A stretch of DNA of 64,000 nt, from NCBI RefSeq assembly GCF_963678635.1, contig NC_087063.1, positions 66,454,471-66,518,470 on the forward strand. Reading direction: 5' to 3'. Source of the stretch: Symsagittifera roscoffensis (taxonomy: Eukaryota; Xenacoelomorpha; Acoela; Convolutidae). The translations under genes were made by a program, and so were the position numbers. This document shows, piece after piece, positions 1-10,945 of this stretch. Numbering within the stretch: the first letter of the stretch is position 1; every line of letters begins with the position of its first letter. Below the pieces are notes generated by a model. It saw only the letters and a program-made list of their open reading frames with translations. It did not search any database and was not told where the DNA came from.

Positions 1-8
1 GGAGGTAG

Positions 9-134
9 AAGAGGCAAATATTCGGCGGATGCGGTTTCAGAGAAGAACGTGAAAAGTGCGATATATTGGGTAGTTATAACACGCGTAAGAAGAGAATTAA
101 TGTGTTGAAAAATGAATTGAGGCCAGCAATTTAA
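9..134 (+). CDS. Possible 3' end of a coding exon (partial, candidate)
   Basis: After a TAG at 6-8, frame 3 stays open to a TAA at 132-134, about 41 codons. The product is basic and ends in residues read as RKKRINVLKNELRPAI. Its GC content is higher than in the sequence that follows. The TAG is part of GGTAG, so a splice acceptor just before position 9 would fit a last exon entering from the left. No family is recognised. It could equally be a chance frame or a transposon remnant. Confidence 0.22.
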   Translation, partial: KRQIFGGCGFREEREKCDILGSYNTRKKRINVLKNELRPAI

Positions 135-354
135 TCCTTTCATCACGGGTTGAGATGCTGAACACACCCTTAGTGTTTTACATAGGGATAAAATGAAAAA
201 AAAAATCAAAAAATTATTTTTTCATTTTGTTTTGTCAATTATTCAACCAAAAAAATTTTCAATTGGCCTTAAGTGCAGTCGGATCATTCAATTCTTTGCG
301 CTGATATACGAGCAATCTTTTTATACGATTAGTTTCATTTAGAACCTCATTCCA
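135..354. other. Non-coding, with a decayed F2 repeat tail
   Basis: No gene seen. Around 271-325 the sequence resembles the end of the F2 repeat family (CAGTCGGA, then a decayed GATACGAGCAG-like stretch), which is much better preserved near 33150, 36930 and 53080. Confidence 0.4.
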
Positions 355-453
355 TGAAATTTATTTGTTCAATTACGCCAAATGCTTTGAAATTTATTTG
401 TTCAATTACGCCAAATGCTTTGAAATTTATTTGTTCAATTACGCCAAATTTTT
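355..453 (+). repeat. 33-bp tandem repeat, three units
   Basis: Three near-identical 33-bp units start at 355, 388 and 421 (TGAAATTTATTTGTTCAATT...). The period is divisible by three, so the frame stays open and yields a short repetitive ORF, which is not evidence for a gene. Confidence 0.9.
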
Positions 454-984
454 TGAAATATTTTAGAACCGGATGTTCAACAAACCGCATATCTAGAAAT
501 CACCATTTCGTAAAGCCAAAATTGCATCGAAATTACGGAAAAAGTTTCAGAATTACGTAACAATTGTATAAAACAATGACAATCTGTTGTTATAATGCAT
601 AATAAAATCAATTTTTGGCTGGTTGGAATGGTAAATTTATTTTTGGTTTGTTGAACCTTCGGCTTGTTGGCCGGCCTATCACAATCTTATATGTTGCAAT
701 TTTAGGCGATTTCATGTCGCGACCGTTTTAGCGAGATTTTGAGAGTTGCGGTTTTCTGCGAGTCTAAACCTGGCGGAGATGATGATTTTAGGTCGCACGA
801 TGAACGCAAATCGCGCGACCGTATTCGATCGCGACATCAGTCGCAGACTTCGGTCCATGTAACAGAAATAAAAACTCAACAAACCAAAAGAAGATGTAAG
901 TTTTGCCGCTGCAACCAAATGCACACTTCATTCGTTTCGCGGCGATTGCTTTGTCGACAATTTCACTGTGAGTGATGAAGAACC
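454..984. other. No gene seen
   Basis: Short overlapping ORFs on both strands around 712-1018 arise from a local GC-richer patch with repeated TCGCGAC words. A patch with the same words occurs at about 30200-30560, which suggests a decayed dispersed repeat rather than genes. Confidence 0.5.
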
Positions 985-1180
985 TTTCGAGGCCAAACTG
1001 TGCACTGGATAGGTACACTATTTGGTGTTTTTAAGTTTCTGGAATCCAGAGGCAAGTTGTACGTATTTTAAAAATTTGTCGTAACGATCCAAGATTTCAA
1101 AGAACAAGAATAACAAAGTGGGCGTCCTGGTTGCGCAATCCGCTTACAATTCACAAAATACACATTTTGGCTCCGTAATT
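985..1180 (+). mobile_element. Short F1-family TIR element (MITE-like)
   Basis: The left end reads CGAGGCCAAACTGTGCACTG and the right end, after CGCTTACAATTCACA, reads CACATTTTGGCTCCGTAAT, an imperfect inverted copy. The same ends, better preserved, bound the 1.4-kb copy at 24256-25666. At about 196 bp with no ORF it is a non-autonomous element. The transposase superfamily cannot be named. Confidence 0.6.
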
Positions 1181-1451
1181 AAAAAGAGAAACAATATTGG
1201 AAAACTGGGAGGTGTCTGCAGGTTTGCCAAACCAAAAATCATTGTTGTGTGATGTAAGTGTATGTCAACACTTCAAATAATACTGCTGAAAAGTATATAG
1301 GCAAACAAAAGACGCGCAGCGCAGTATGACCATATAGGCCCGTAAAAACTAAAAAAATCATTAAACGTGTCTATTACATTTTTTGACTACAGAGCTGATT
1401 TAAATTATCCGGACAAAATGAAAAAAACTTGAAACTTCAAAATCAAAGATT

Positions 1452-1573
1452 TTGTATATTTAGCAATATATATGAGTAACCGAATTGGATTAATTTTCCT
1501 TTTTTCATAGAAAATGACTGCGCACAGGCCCTCTTTATCTGCAGAATATATATATATTGCTAAATAAACAAAA
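1452..1573. repeat. Short inverted repeat flanking a dispersed 70-bp core
   Basis: TATATTTAGCAATATATAT on the left is matched in inverted form by ATATATATTGCTAAATA on the right. The roughly 70-bp core between them (GAGTAACCGAATTGGATT...) recurs without the flanks at 5256-5327 with a few mismatches. Confidence 0.6.
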
Positions 1574-1813
1574 TCTGATTTATGACTTGTACTCTAAAAC
1601 TCAAACAAAAGTCACACCGATTTTGAAAAGAAAACTGAAAATAAACATTTCGTTTTTCCGAAAAGTGTTGGAATAATTTTAAAATTCTTTGTATTATGAT
1701 TACTTATTGGGAATAAAAAATAAAAAAAACTTATTGCGTTTTAAGCAAAAATACAGATTCAATCATCTATGATCTAAGCTGCAAGAATCATTTTTTGGGA
1801 TCAATTGAGCAAT

Positions 1814-1850
1814 CCCCCCCCATTCTAGCTTGGGCGGGGGGGGGGGGGGG
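1814..1850. repeat. C8 tract followed by a G15 tract
   Basis: A run of eight C (1814-1821) and a run of fifteen G (1836-1850) about 14 bases apart could pair as a hairpin or form a G-quadruplex. The exact run length is uncertain in any assembly. Confidence 0.8.
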
Positions 1851-2395
1851 ATAAAGCACAATAGGTTCTTGAGACATGTTTATAAACACTTACACTTGAA
1901 AAAAGTTTGGATGATATGAAATCATAAACAGATTCTCCAACGAATGAGGGAGGCCAAAATTTACAATACCAAAGCTCAAAAATTACAATCAAATTGAAAA
2001 AGAATCAATAATTTTTTTGAAGCAAATAAAGCTACTTTTTTCTGTCCTCAAATGATGAAAAGTGGTTTGCACACAATATTAAGGTGTTGTGGAGAGCAAT
2101 GTTTAATATCCAGATCCAAGGCTAGAGAATCAACCCTGATAATTCGCTTACTGATGAGGCAATGGTCGCCCAAACAAAAGTTTACAAAAAAAATTATGGA
2201 ATCGATTTTTTTAAATAAAATTTGATTTTTTTTCTTTTTCAAAATTTTTCTCGATACCCATAAAATAAACTTCAATCGGTCAATTGATTGCGTGCTACGA
2301 ACATATCAACCATCTTCTTGCGTTTGCTGACGTCTTTTTTTTTTAGCGTTTTACTGTTTTTGGGTGGGGGGAGATAGCTCAATTGGTCATGACGC

Positions 2396-2419
2396 GGGGG
2401 GGGGGGGGGGGGGGGGGGG
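2396..2419. repeat. G24 homopolymer tract
   Basis: An uninterrupted run of 24 G. The short minus-strand ORF across it has a poly-proline stretch only because of this run. Confidence 0.85.
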
Positions 2420-5255
2420 TCCATCATTGATCCATTTTTTGTATCAATGATCGACACCACAAGCGATAGAAGTTTGGTATCGAATAATCTTCAAAACAAT
2501 ACTGAACATCGGTCTTGTTTTTGCTTGAATTTTAGAATATTTTCTTGCTATTTCCAGCTTTTTTCTGCAGAAGTCAAAAACCTGATCATGTATATTTAGC
2601 AATATAAATACAAAAGGGGACTGTATTTTTTAAAGATTTTAAAAATTTGACCCCTGACATCCATGAACTTCAAATTTTGTTCAAATTTTGACGCTTTTGG
2701 CGCATTTTCAAATTTTGACGCTTTTGCTTTTATTTCAAATTTTTAAGCCCCTTACTACTCTACGGTTTTTTATCTTCACGTTTTTTGCTAACTTAGGTCG
2801 TCCATTTTTGATAAATCAACTAAATTTTGGGAAAGGACAATATTTCTAAAACACATCAAACTGGCCCAGAAGCGCCCTCAAAGTTATTTTTTTTACCTTT
2901 TTTGAAAATATGTGCATTTTGCAAAAGATCCTATAACGCTAAGATAAGCAATTTGAACTCAAAATTTCAACAAAAATTTTTTCGATATGCTTTGGATAGA
3001 TGACACCACTTCGGCAGAAAAAAAAGGAAGATAAAAACTAAAAATGGCCAAAAATAAAAAAAAAGTGCCGTAAAAAAAGAACAAAAAGGAGTTTTATGTC
3101 GGTACTGTGAAGTTATCAGCAGATATATGATCGAATCTAATGCCCATTGAAGTATGCAATTTTGGTAATAAGCGTTTTGAGCCATCCTTGTATTAAAAAT
3201 TTTTAAAAATTTTTTAAAGTTTTTTAGTTATCGAAACAGATTCGACAAAACTGATCAGCAAAAAAATCGAGCAAATTTGTTTGGCTAGACTAAGCCTACA
3301 GGAAAAAAGCCTGTAAACCAAACTGGCAAAACGAAAAATATATTTTTTGAACTGACGTGCAATTTTAATCGTTTTAGTTGAAAAAAGTCTCTTCATATTT
3401 GCAAACATTTGAAAAGTTCATTCTTATGTTCGAAAAAATATCTGTTATTTATTCTTTCAGATTTGATTGTTTTTGTTTTCTTTGTACTAAAAAGATAAAA
3501 TTTCACCTGTAACGAACTTCACTTTTCTAGCAACACATTAATTTTGAAATATCTTGATTGATCTGAAATCAGGGAAGCTTAAAAAAACGTACTCGCAAAC
3601 TTTCAACCTAGTCGACCCAGTAGAATTGGATAAGTATCGGTTGGCAATTTCACAGACGTAACACTCGCTGCTTTTGTCTGGTTTGAATTCTAAGGAATTT
3701 GTAATTTTCCACAAAAAATTGGAACCGGTGAAGCCATTCAATTACTATGCAATGTTTTATCAAGGTTTAAACATTTGTCGATTGATTCCCATAACAACAA
3801 TTACTTTGTCAGAATTTTGTGTGGGCAAAATTTGTCCTTAAAGTTAAGCTATAAAAACCATAAAACCTTGTGAAATTGTTTCTCTAGAAACTAAGGCGAG
3901 CAAGCACAATTTTGGGGGACCGTCATGTAAGCAAAATCATGAAGGAATCGAAATTTCTAAGAAGGAGAACAATTGTATTTTCATTAATCTACAACCTTCG
4001 GCTGCAGCAACAAAGGTTAAAAATAGTTCTGTCGTCCTTAAATCCGCAGAATGAAGAAATTGTTTGTTTTATCCTTGTTGATATCAAGTGATTTTGCGAA
4101 GCTGATTTTGCAATTCACGCAATAGTTTCTATGCCCGTGGGAAACTTTGGAAAGTTTTTTTTTTAAACACGCCATTAAATTATGCTTTTAGACTAATTTT
4201 TGGAACCTTAAAACACAAATTTTTTTACTGAGATAAAACTTTTTTTATATAAAATGATTTTACAAAATGCTAACTTTCAGCAGCGTTTGCCCATTAACAG
4301 ACTCCGACAACGGGTTAATCGAAAAAATTCACATTTAATCTCTCGAGACAAAATTAAGCATCCAACGGTGCTTTAGAATTGATATTCTATACGAGAAATT
4401 GAAAAGAAAATTGAAAAACTTGTTATCTTTATGATTCGGCAACCATATTTCCCTAGTGTGCATCAATGGGAACGCATCAAAGATGCAAAAGTTTATGGAT
4501 TTTACTATTTTACAATTTTACGACAGCTTTGCAGTTTTACGACTTGGACAATAGTTTTGATAATATTTGCAGTAATTAATCCTAGCTTCAGCAAGTTCTA
4601 TTACTGTTTTTATCGAAAAAAAAATTTTTTGTTTTGATTTTCAAAGAAAACGGAGTAAATATGCTTGGGGTGGATTTTTTATTTAGTCAATTTTCAAAAT
4701 AATAGTTTTTAAAGAACAAAATTTTAAACGCCATTAAAGATAATGAATACCTGGAAGCAAGAGTAAAAAGATATCTTACCTCCTATCTTTTTTTTGTAAA
4801 ATTCTGAGAGTTTGAAAATTGTCATTATATTATGACCATGCTGTGGACTAATTCACGCGCGCTTTGAAGATGTTTTTTTTCATAATGCTGAAAGCGTTTA
4901 GCAAATATTTTTGCGCGTCCGGTTGTGCCGCGCAACAAAATTGTTTCAAATTGAATATAGGCTAGGTTTTCGGTCGTAAATCTTTGGGTCGCATGACTCA
5001 ATTTTTTTACACTTGATCTTTGATATTGCCAAAATTTATAATTTTTTTTCCCAAAACTTTTCGATATGGGTTAAAGGGCATTCATCCATCAATTTACAGG
5101 CAGAAGTACAAATCAACCGTCATTTTTTTCCTATATTTTCGAAAAATCATCTCTGTATGTACTACAAATGCATTTTGAAAATTGCTTAAAAAACTATCTG
5201 AAAATTATTTTGAATTTTACATAGGCTTGGACAAGAAGGCTTGTTTCAGCAGGCT

Positions 5256-5327
5256 GAGTAACCGAGTTGGATTAATTTTCCTTTTTTCATAGAAAATGAC
5301 TGCACACAGGCTCTCTTTATCAACAGA
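5256..5327 (+). repeat. Second copy of the 70-bp dispersed repeat
   Basis: It matches 1474-1543 almost base for base (GAGTAACCGAGTTGGATTAA and onward through GAAAATGACTGCACACAGG). Confidence 0.8.
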
Positions 5328-6581
5328 AAAAGTTTGACTTATAAAGCTAATTCTGAAAATGACACAAGTTTTTTTTGTCAATCTGAAATTTATGATGAAA
5401 GAAGTTTATTTTTACCTTGATTATTTTTCAAATTTCACAGCTTTGGCATTTGGGAAAAAAGTTGAATTTAAGTAAGTTTAGACCATCTCAGAGAGCATTT
5501 GGATTATATTTCAAATTGTTTGTAGCCTTGTGTATAGGGGTAGCAGTTACAAAAAAAAGAACTTATCGCATTTTTGTTTTTGGTTTTAATTAATGAAATT
5601 TTTGCCCTGATATGAGCAAATTTTAATTCTGATACTTTGCTAAGAGAAACAGTGGGGTCGCTTGATAGATCCCTTTGTTCCAATTAGAAACTAACCCTAT
5701 AAGTCTCGTTTAGATTGTATCACAGATCAAAGTCGATGTGGTCCTAGAGTTAAAATGATATTTATAAAAACAGATCAATTAAGAAAGATGATTAAATGAG
5801 TAAAAATGATTCATGAATAGTTGAACAACCGTCTTAGATACCAAAAAAGTTTGGGGTTTGTATGTTCAGTTACATTAACGTAAGTTGAAAGAAAACATTA
5901 GAATCTTAACTCCGTCATTTCTGGAATGCTACATTTTTCAAAGGTACTTTTTGTTAAAAGAAAAAATAGTGATAAATAAAAGAAGGAAAACGTTTCAAAT
6001 CGACTGAGCGAGTGGCAAAAGTAATATTTCTGAAGGTTCAGGTTGATTTATTTCTCAGCCTTTTTGCTGAGATAAATATGCACCTGCAGTCTAGATCTCA
6101 AACTTCAGTTGCCCTTTGTTCTTCATACTCTTGATGAAATTGACATTTGCAGCTTAATAAAATTTCAGAATAACAAATCAATGATTTGAAGGATCAGGGC
6201 GATTTATCAGTGTTGCACCTGCCTTACTTATTAAAAAAAGAGAACTTTTCTGTTGGGATCGCCTGCTTTTTAAGGCAAGAAAGTAAACCGGTCCACTTAA
6301 CTAACGACATACCTGTTTTGATTATCCAGGCCAAAAGTAACAGAAAAAGTGAGTCCAATCCCATAAAAAAGTTATTTAAATCGGAAGGATAATTAAATTG
6401 TTAGAAAATTAAGGTAAACCATAAATTGATGTAGTTTTTGCAAAACTACAACTCATCCCTTTTAAGATAGATACTTGTTCGATTAACACATTTATATTGT
6501 TTCGAAGTAATATATTCAAAAAAAATATTTCTATTTGAATTTTAAAAAAAATGATGAAATGATACTTGAAATTATAATGAT

Positions 6582-6860
6582 GTGTTGAATTTTTTCTTTA
6601 AAACATGCACTTTCTTTCAATTCGTTTCCTTCATCCACGATGTCTCTACTCGTTTTTTACTCCTGAAACGTCGTACTCCTCCCTGTCCTGTTGTCTGTGG
6701 TATTTGTCATCATCGAATCTGGATTGAACAATGTTGCTGGGGTTTTGCTCCTGACAACTATAAATTTAATGGAACTTTTATTGTTCCATCTTGTGCTGAC
6801 TCCGTCTTTGTCTACTTTATTCAAGAGCTGCGGTTTATTACCGGTTTGCACTTCGCTGTT
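6582..6860 (+). pseudogene. Possible decayed membrane-protein exon, perhaps Cys-loop-receptor-like
   Basis: One frame reads LLLKRRTPP. The adjacent frame, about 6667-6869, reads a hydrophobic stretch NVVLLPVLLSVVFVIIESGL followed by LLLTTINLMELLLF. The order, an arginine pair then a hydrophobic segment with a proline and then a second hydrophobic segment, resembles the start of TM1 to TM2 in Cys-loop receptors such as the gene that begins 3.4 kb downstream. The frame changes between the two parts and no clear splice donor follows. Chance hydrophobicity of AT-rich DNA is a real alternative. Confidence 0.2.
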
Positions 6861-8489
6861 AAAGATAATTAAGATAGCTAATTTTTCCGTGTCTTACAGA
6901 TTCCGATAATAGAGGAATTATAGATTCAGATAATAGAGGTCCTACACAAATTTAGTATTGTTAACATTTATAAAGTAAGTAATTGCGAAATTGGTAAATA
7001 TTTTGTCCTGTTTATTGAGTGTTTTTCTAGTTATGGGCAATTTTCTTGTTTCGTGCACTTACCCATCACAGTGAAAAACAATGAGGAAAAGTTGATGCAT
7101 TGATCAGCTATCAGTTACAGTGATTGGTTTGTTGTTCAATCGGGTGGTGTCTTGGTTAGACATGTCTTCAAGACTTAATGTACAGTTTTTCGATACGATT
7201 GAATAATCAAATCGTCATACGAAGATAAAATTGAAAAAGCCATATGAAAGTAAAAATAAAAAGTAATTAAGAAAGTATCATAAAAAAAGTCACATTTAAT
7301 TAGGTTTTACCTTGATTATTGGGAAGTCATATTAATATATATTGTGTTATGCTGATTCACGAATGCATTGATAATTTGAGAAAATTGAGAGCTTGGGTTT
7401 TCAATCGTGATTGCTCATCGAAGGAAACCGGCAAATTTTTTTATCTTAAAGAATCAGTTTTGATTGATTTGGGAAAATTTTGTTCACACTAGCAAATACA
7501 TGGCCCTCTTCAATTGGGACAATGTTATCAAGCACGAAATTGATATCCATTGCTAGACATACCATTGTCGTGAGTAAAAATTATTTCGTATTTGATTACC
7601 TCTCGGTGAATCTCAATTTCATCAGCTGTTAAAATTGACTCATGAATGACAATTATGGCAAACATAATGCCTACCTTAAATTTAAAGCAATGATGGCAAT
7701 TAAATGTTTCCAAAATTTACATAGACAATTAGTTTGAGATTAAATTACTTTTTTTATATGTCTGAATTTTTCTAAAACTGGTTTCACTAGGTCTCAGTGA
7801 TTTTTGATTGAATCCAAACTAATCAAATTGGTAAGTGATTGGGCAAATTGAAAGTGTAAGTTTCTTAAGGAACAATTATATACCATAAGCTTGTAAATTC
7901 TAAATTCGGACATGCATGCGCGTTTTTAATCTTTGACTGAAAAATTATGACATTGGACGAATTGTTGAGGAGCGATTATCACTCGAGTCTTGAAGGCTAC
8001 GCATAGCCACCAATTTTTTATTTCGTTGCCATAATTTAAATGGTACTATGAATTAGAAGCTACATATAGCACCAACAGTGTTGGCATAAACCTACAGAGG
8101 GCTGAGTCGAAACATTGGTTCGCTCGTTTTTCGATAAAAAAATTAATCTTAAAATGAAGCAATTTTAAAAACTTTAGAGATTAGATTTCCTTTTAAATGT
8201 TGTTCTGCTAGTAGCCACAAAAGTTATTATTTCAAAGGGAAGGTTGAAAAAACGCATTTTTTGGTCAAATTTCCCAGAAAATGCCCAAGAGTAGATTTTT
8301 TTCACCTGTTAGTTTTTTTTCCATTTGCCTGCGGTGCAATTTTTTTAAATTAAAATACAGTGTTAATAGTGTTATGGGAGCACTCGAAAAATCTATCTGT
8401 TCGATCTCAGAAAAACGGTTGACAATTTTTTAAAACGTTTTTAAAGACCGCCCGCCCTCGAGAAAATCTTAGATCCACCTCTGCTTTCT
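6861..8489. other. No gene seen
   Basis: AT-rich sequence with isolated short ORFs. A patch at about 8220-8480 (TCGAAAAATCTATC, then CTTAGATCCACCTC) has relatives at about 22880-23000 and 26700-27010, so it is probably an old dispersed repeat. Confidence 0.5.
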
Positions 8490-9740
8490 GAAACAACTTG
8501 AAATAATTCAAAGTACCATTGCTTGATCTGCTTGCTTTAAAAAATTTACATTTTAGCGCAATCTAATTCACTTTATGAATTAACAATTCAGCGTTTCACT
8601 GCACGAACAACTTGCTTTGAAACTCATTTTAGCGGCAAACCGATTTTCCGTTTGAAGTTTTTTGGAAATTTTAATCGCCGGCAATGCTGAGTTAGAAAAC
8701 TTTAAATTTTGTTGAAACTCATTTGCTCCAAAAATTTGATTGTTTCAGCACTCGATTAGTTTGCTTTGAAGAACGCTAAATTTTTGCAAACCGATCGGCC
8801 CTATGAAAGAATTGGTCATATCTCAAATTTCCAGCTGTGGAAAAGCTTTAAAACTTGTTTAGCTGCAATCTGATTCGCTGCATGAAAAACTTATTGCATC
8901 TCAAAATTTCATCGCTTTATTAGAGTAATTAGAACTTTTTGGTAATCTGTTGCTAAATCCATGATTTGGAATATCTCATTTTTTTTCCGCTGGAATACAT
9001 TGCTTGGAAAACTTAAAAGTTTCCGCAAACTGATTTTTTCAAAGAAATAACTTTAAATATTTCCTCATCTGAATGGCTTGATAAGAACAACTTTTCTTGA
9101 AATTTGTTGAAACTCAATAGCTCTATGAATCAACAACATAAATTGTTTCAACAGTTTGCTGAAAATTTTTTTGACATTGCTTGTGATGATTCGCTCTATC
9201 AATTCAGATGAAAACCTTCAAAGTTCATTTTCTTGAATAGCTGAAGTAGAAAAACATAATCTTTGTTCAAACGGATTCACTCTATTTAAAAAAGAAAAAA
9301 TTCAATTTCATTGCTCAAATTTGCTTGCAAAGAAATAGTTTTTCATAAGCCAATTTTTCCTTTGAATTAATTCGATATCTTTCAATGTTTCAAGGATTTG
9401 CTTTTTGAACAAACGTGAAATGTTTTAATTTCAGCTCCTGAATAGCTGGCTTGAAATTTTTCGCAAATTGATTCGTTTTATGAAATAACCTGTAAAAGGA
9501 AAGCTGAAGTTGCCTAAAAAATTTCCATTTTTATTGCTCGAATGTCTCGTTTTGTAACTTTATCTTTTTTCAAACCGATTTGTTTTTTGAAACAACTTGA
9601 AATCAAAATTTTTACGACCGGCTTCGAAGAACTTGGTTTTTTCCAAACTGGTTGATAATACGGCTTAAAATTTCCACGCTCAAAATAAAATAATTCAAGC
9701 GATCAAAACTGCTCGACTTTTTTCACAAATTAATTGCTTG
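8490..9740. repeat. Degenerate tandem array
   Basis: Recurring words of the type CTTGCTTTGAAACT, CAAACCGATT, TCGCTCTATGAAA and AACTTGAAA return every 100-140 bases across about 1.2 kb with heavy divergence. This looks like an old, eroded tandem repeat. No ORF is conserved between units. Confidence 0.5.
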
Positions 9741-10290
9741 AATAGTTGGCTTCAAAAAGTTTATACAAATGTTTTTGCGGATCATTAAAAGCTATCATAA
9801 TGACTTGAAAGTTTTCATCGATCATGTTTTCATCCATCAATGATTTGCTTTTAATGGAGACGAGCTTGCTAGTATGCTTCCCACTGGACTTTTTTCGTGT
9901 AGTGATGCGCATTTGTCTATTGTGACATATCGCGAGACTTGTGTTTAGTTTTTATATCGTGAAGCGATCAGAATAACGTAGTAATAAAAAATGAAATTTC
10001 GTCATATCGATTGATCTATTCACGGAAACGATCATTTGACTAGAATAATTGCAATTGCCTCTAGATCAAACAATTTTTTTATCCGCTCGCTTCAACAAAC
10101 TCTAACTACAATTATTAAAAAGTCTAGTCAAACGGAAACATTTCTATAAAGTTTTTAGCTGAGCTCTCAGTTTTGACCTCATTGCGAGGAAACTTTTTCA
10201 TTCATTTTGCTCATCTCTATATTTTAGGTGTTTATCCGCAGTGGTTGCTTTTGATGATTACTTGAAAATTTGTTTCAACGGAAAGTGATA
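9741..10290 (+). promoter_or_regulatory. Upstream region of the channel gene
   Basis: This stretch must hold the 5' UTR and probably the promoter of the channel gene starting at 10291, unless non-coding exons lie further upstream. A TATA-like CTATATTTTA lies near 10217, about 70 bases before the start codon. No other element is recognised. Confidence 0.25.
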
Positions 10291-10380
10291 ATGATAACCT
10301 GCGTTGTTGTTCTTCTTTTCCTTAACTTATTCCAAGCCGAATTGTTGTCCGCGCCTTCTGAAAGCTTACAGTCACTCAAG
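10291..10380 (+). CDS. Channel gene exon 1: signal peptide
   Basis: ATG followed by 30 codons: MITCVVVLLFLNLFQAELL, then a polar stretch ending SLQSLK. The hydrophobic core and the AELLSA region fit a secretory signal peptide. The donor is CTCAAG|GTAATT, phase 0, which agrees with the acceptor at 23171. Confidence 0.7.
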
Positions 10381-10910
10381 GTAATTTTGCTTTGTAGCAG
10401 TCACTTTAACTAACGCAAGTCTGCTTGAATTAGGGTAAAATCTGAGTTAGGACTGATGTGGTTAACTCATAGAGTAATTTCGGATAGGGTACACCGTCTG
10501 CTCGTCACGCTATCTTATTTTCGGCCGGATAGATTCGTGCAACTTCTTAGTCTAATACCGATCCTAATGTTACTCTTATATCTACAAGTCTCAGGGTGTT
10601 TAACTAGTCTCTGCTAGGCTCAATAGATCTAGAGTATACTGGCTTATTGCAACTGCTGAAGTTCTCTTGGAGAGGCAACTAATTTCTAAGTTAAATTCAA
10701 ATCTCTCTGGTGCTGAAATTACAAGTAATTTCAGCACTTACAAATAAGTGGGTTGTTAGTTAGATGGATTATGATTGGTTAATATTAAATATTTTACAGT
10801 GGTAAATTATCCAATTTACCCAATTATAAAATGTAGTTTAGATCAGGTTCCACCCATCCGGGTTTTACAGAGTTTTTTAGAATTATCTTTCTGCAATTTG
10901 AAGGATGGAT

Positions 10911-10945
<35 letters not shown>

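Larger units (their letters stand above)
1181..6581. other. Intergenic, repeat-rich, no supported gene
   Basis: Only short AT-rich ORFs of 60-75 codons occur, none with recognisable protein character. The stretch holds poly-G tracts, a 70-bp dispersed repeat pair (1474-1543 and 5256-5327) and a repeated TTTAGCAATATA word near 1460, 1555 and 2595. Confidence 0.6.

Noticed and set aside
2272-2460. Poly-proline ORF on the minus strand
   Set aside because: The prolines come from the G24 tract; there is no other support.
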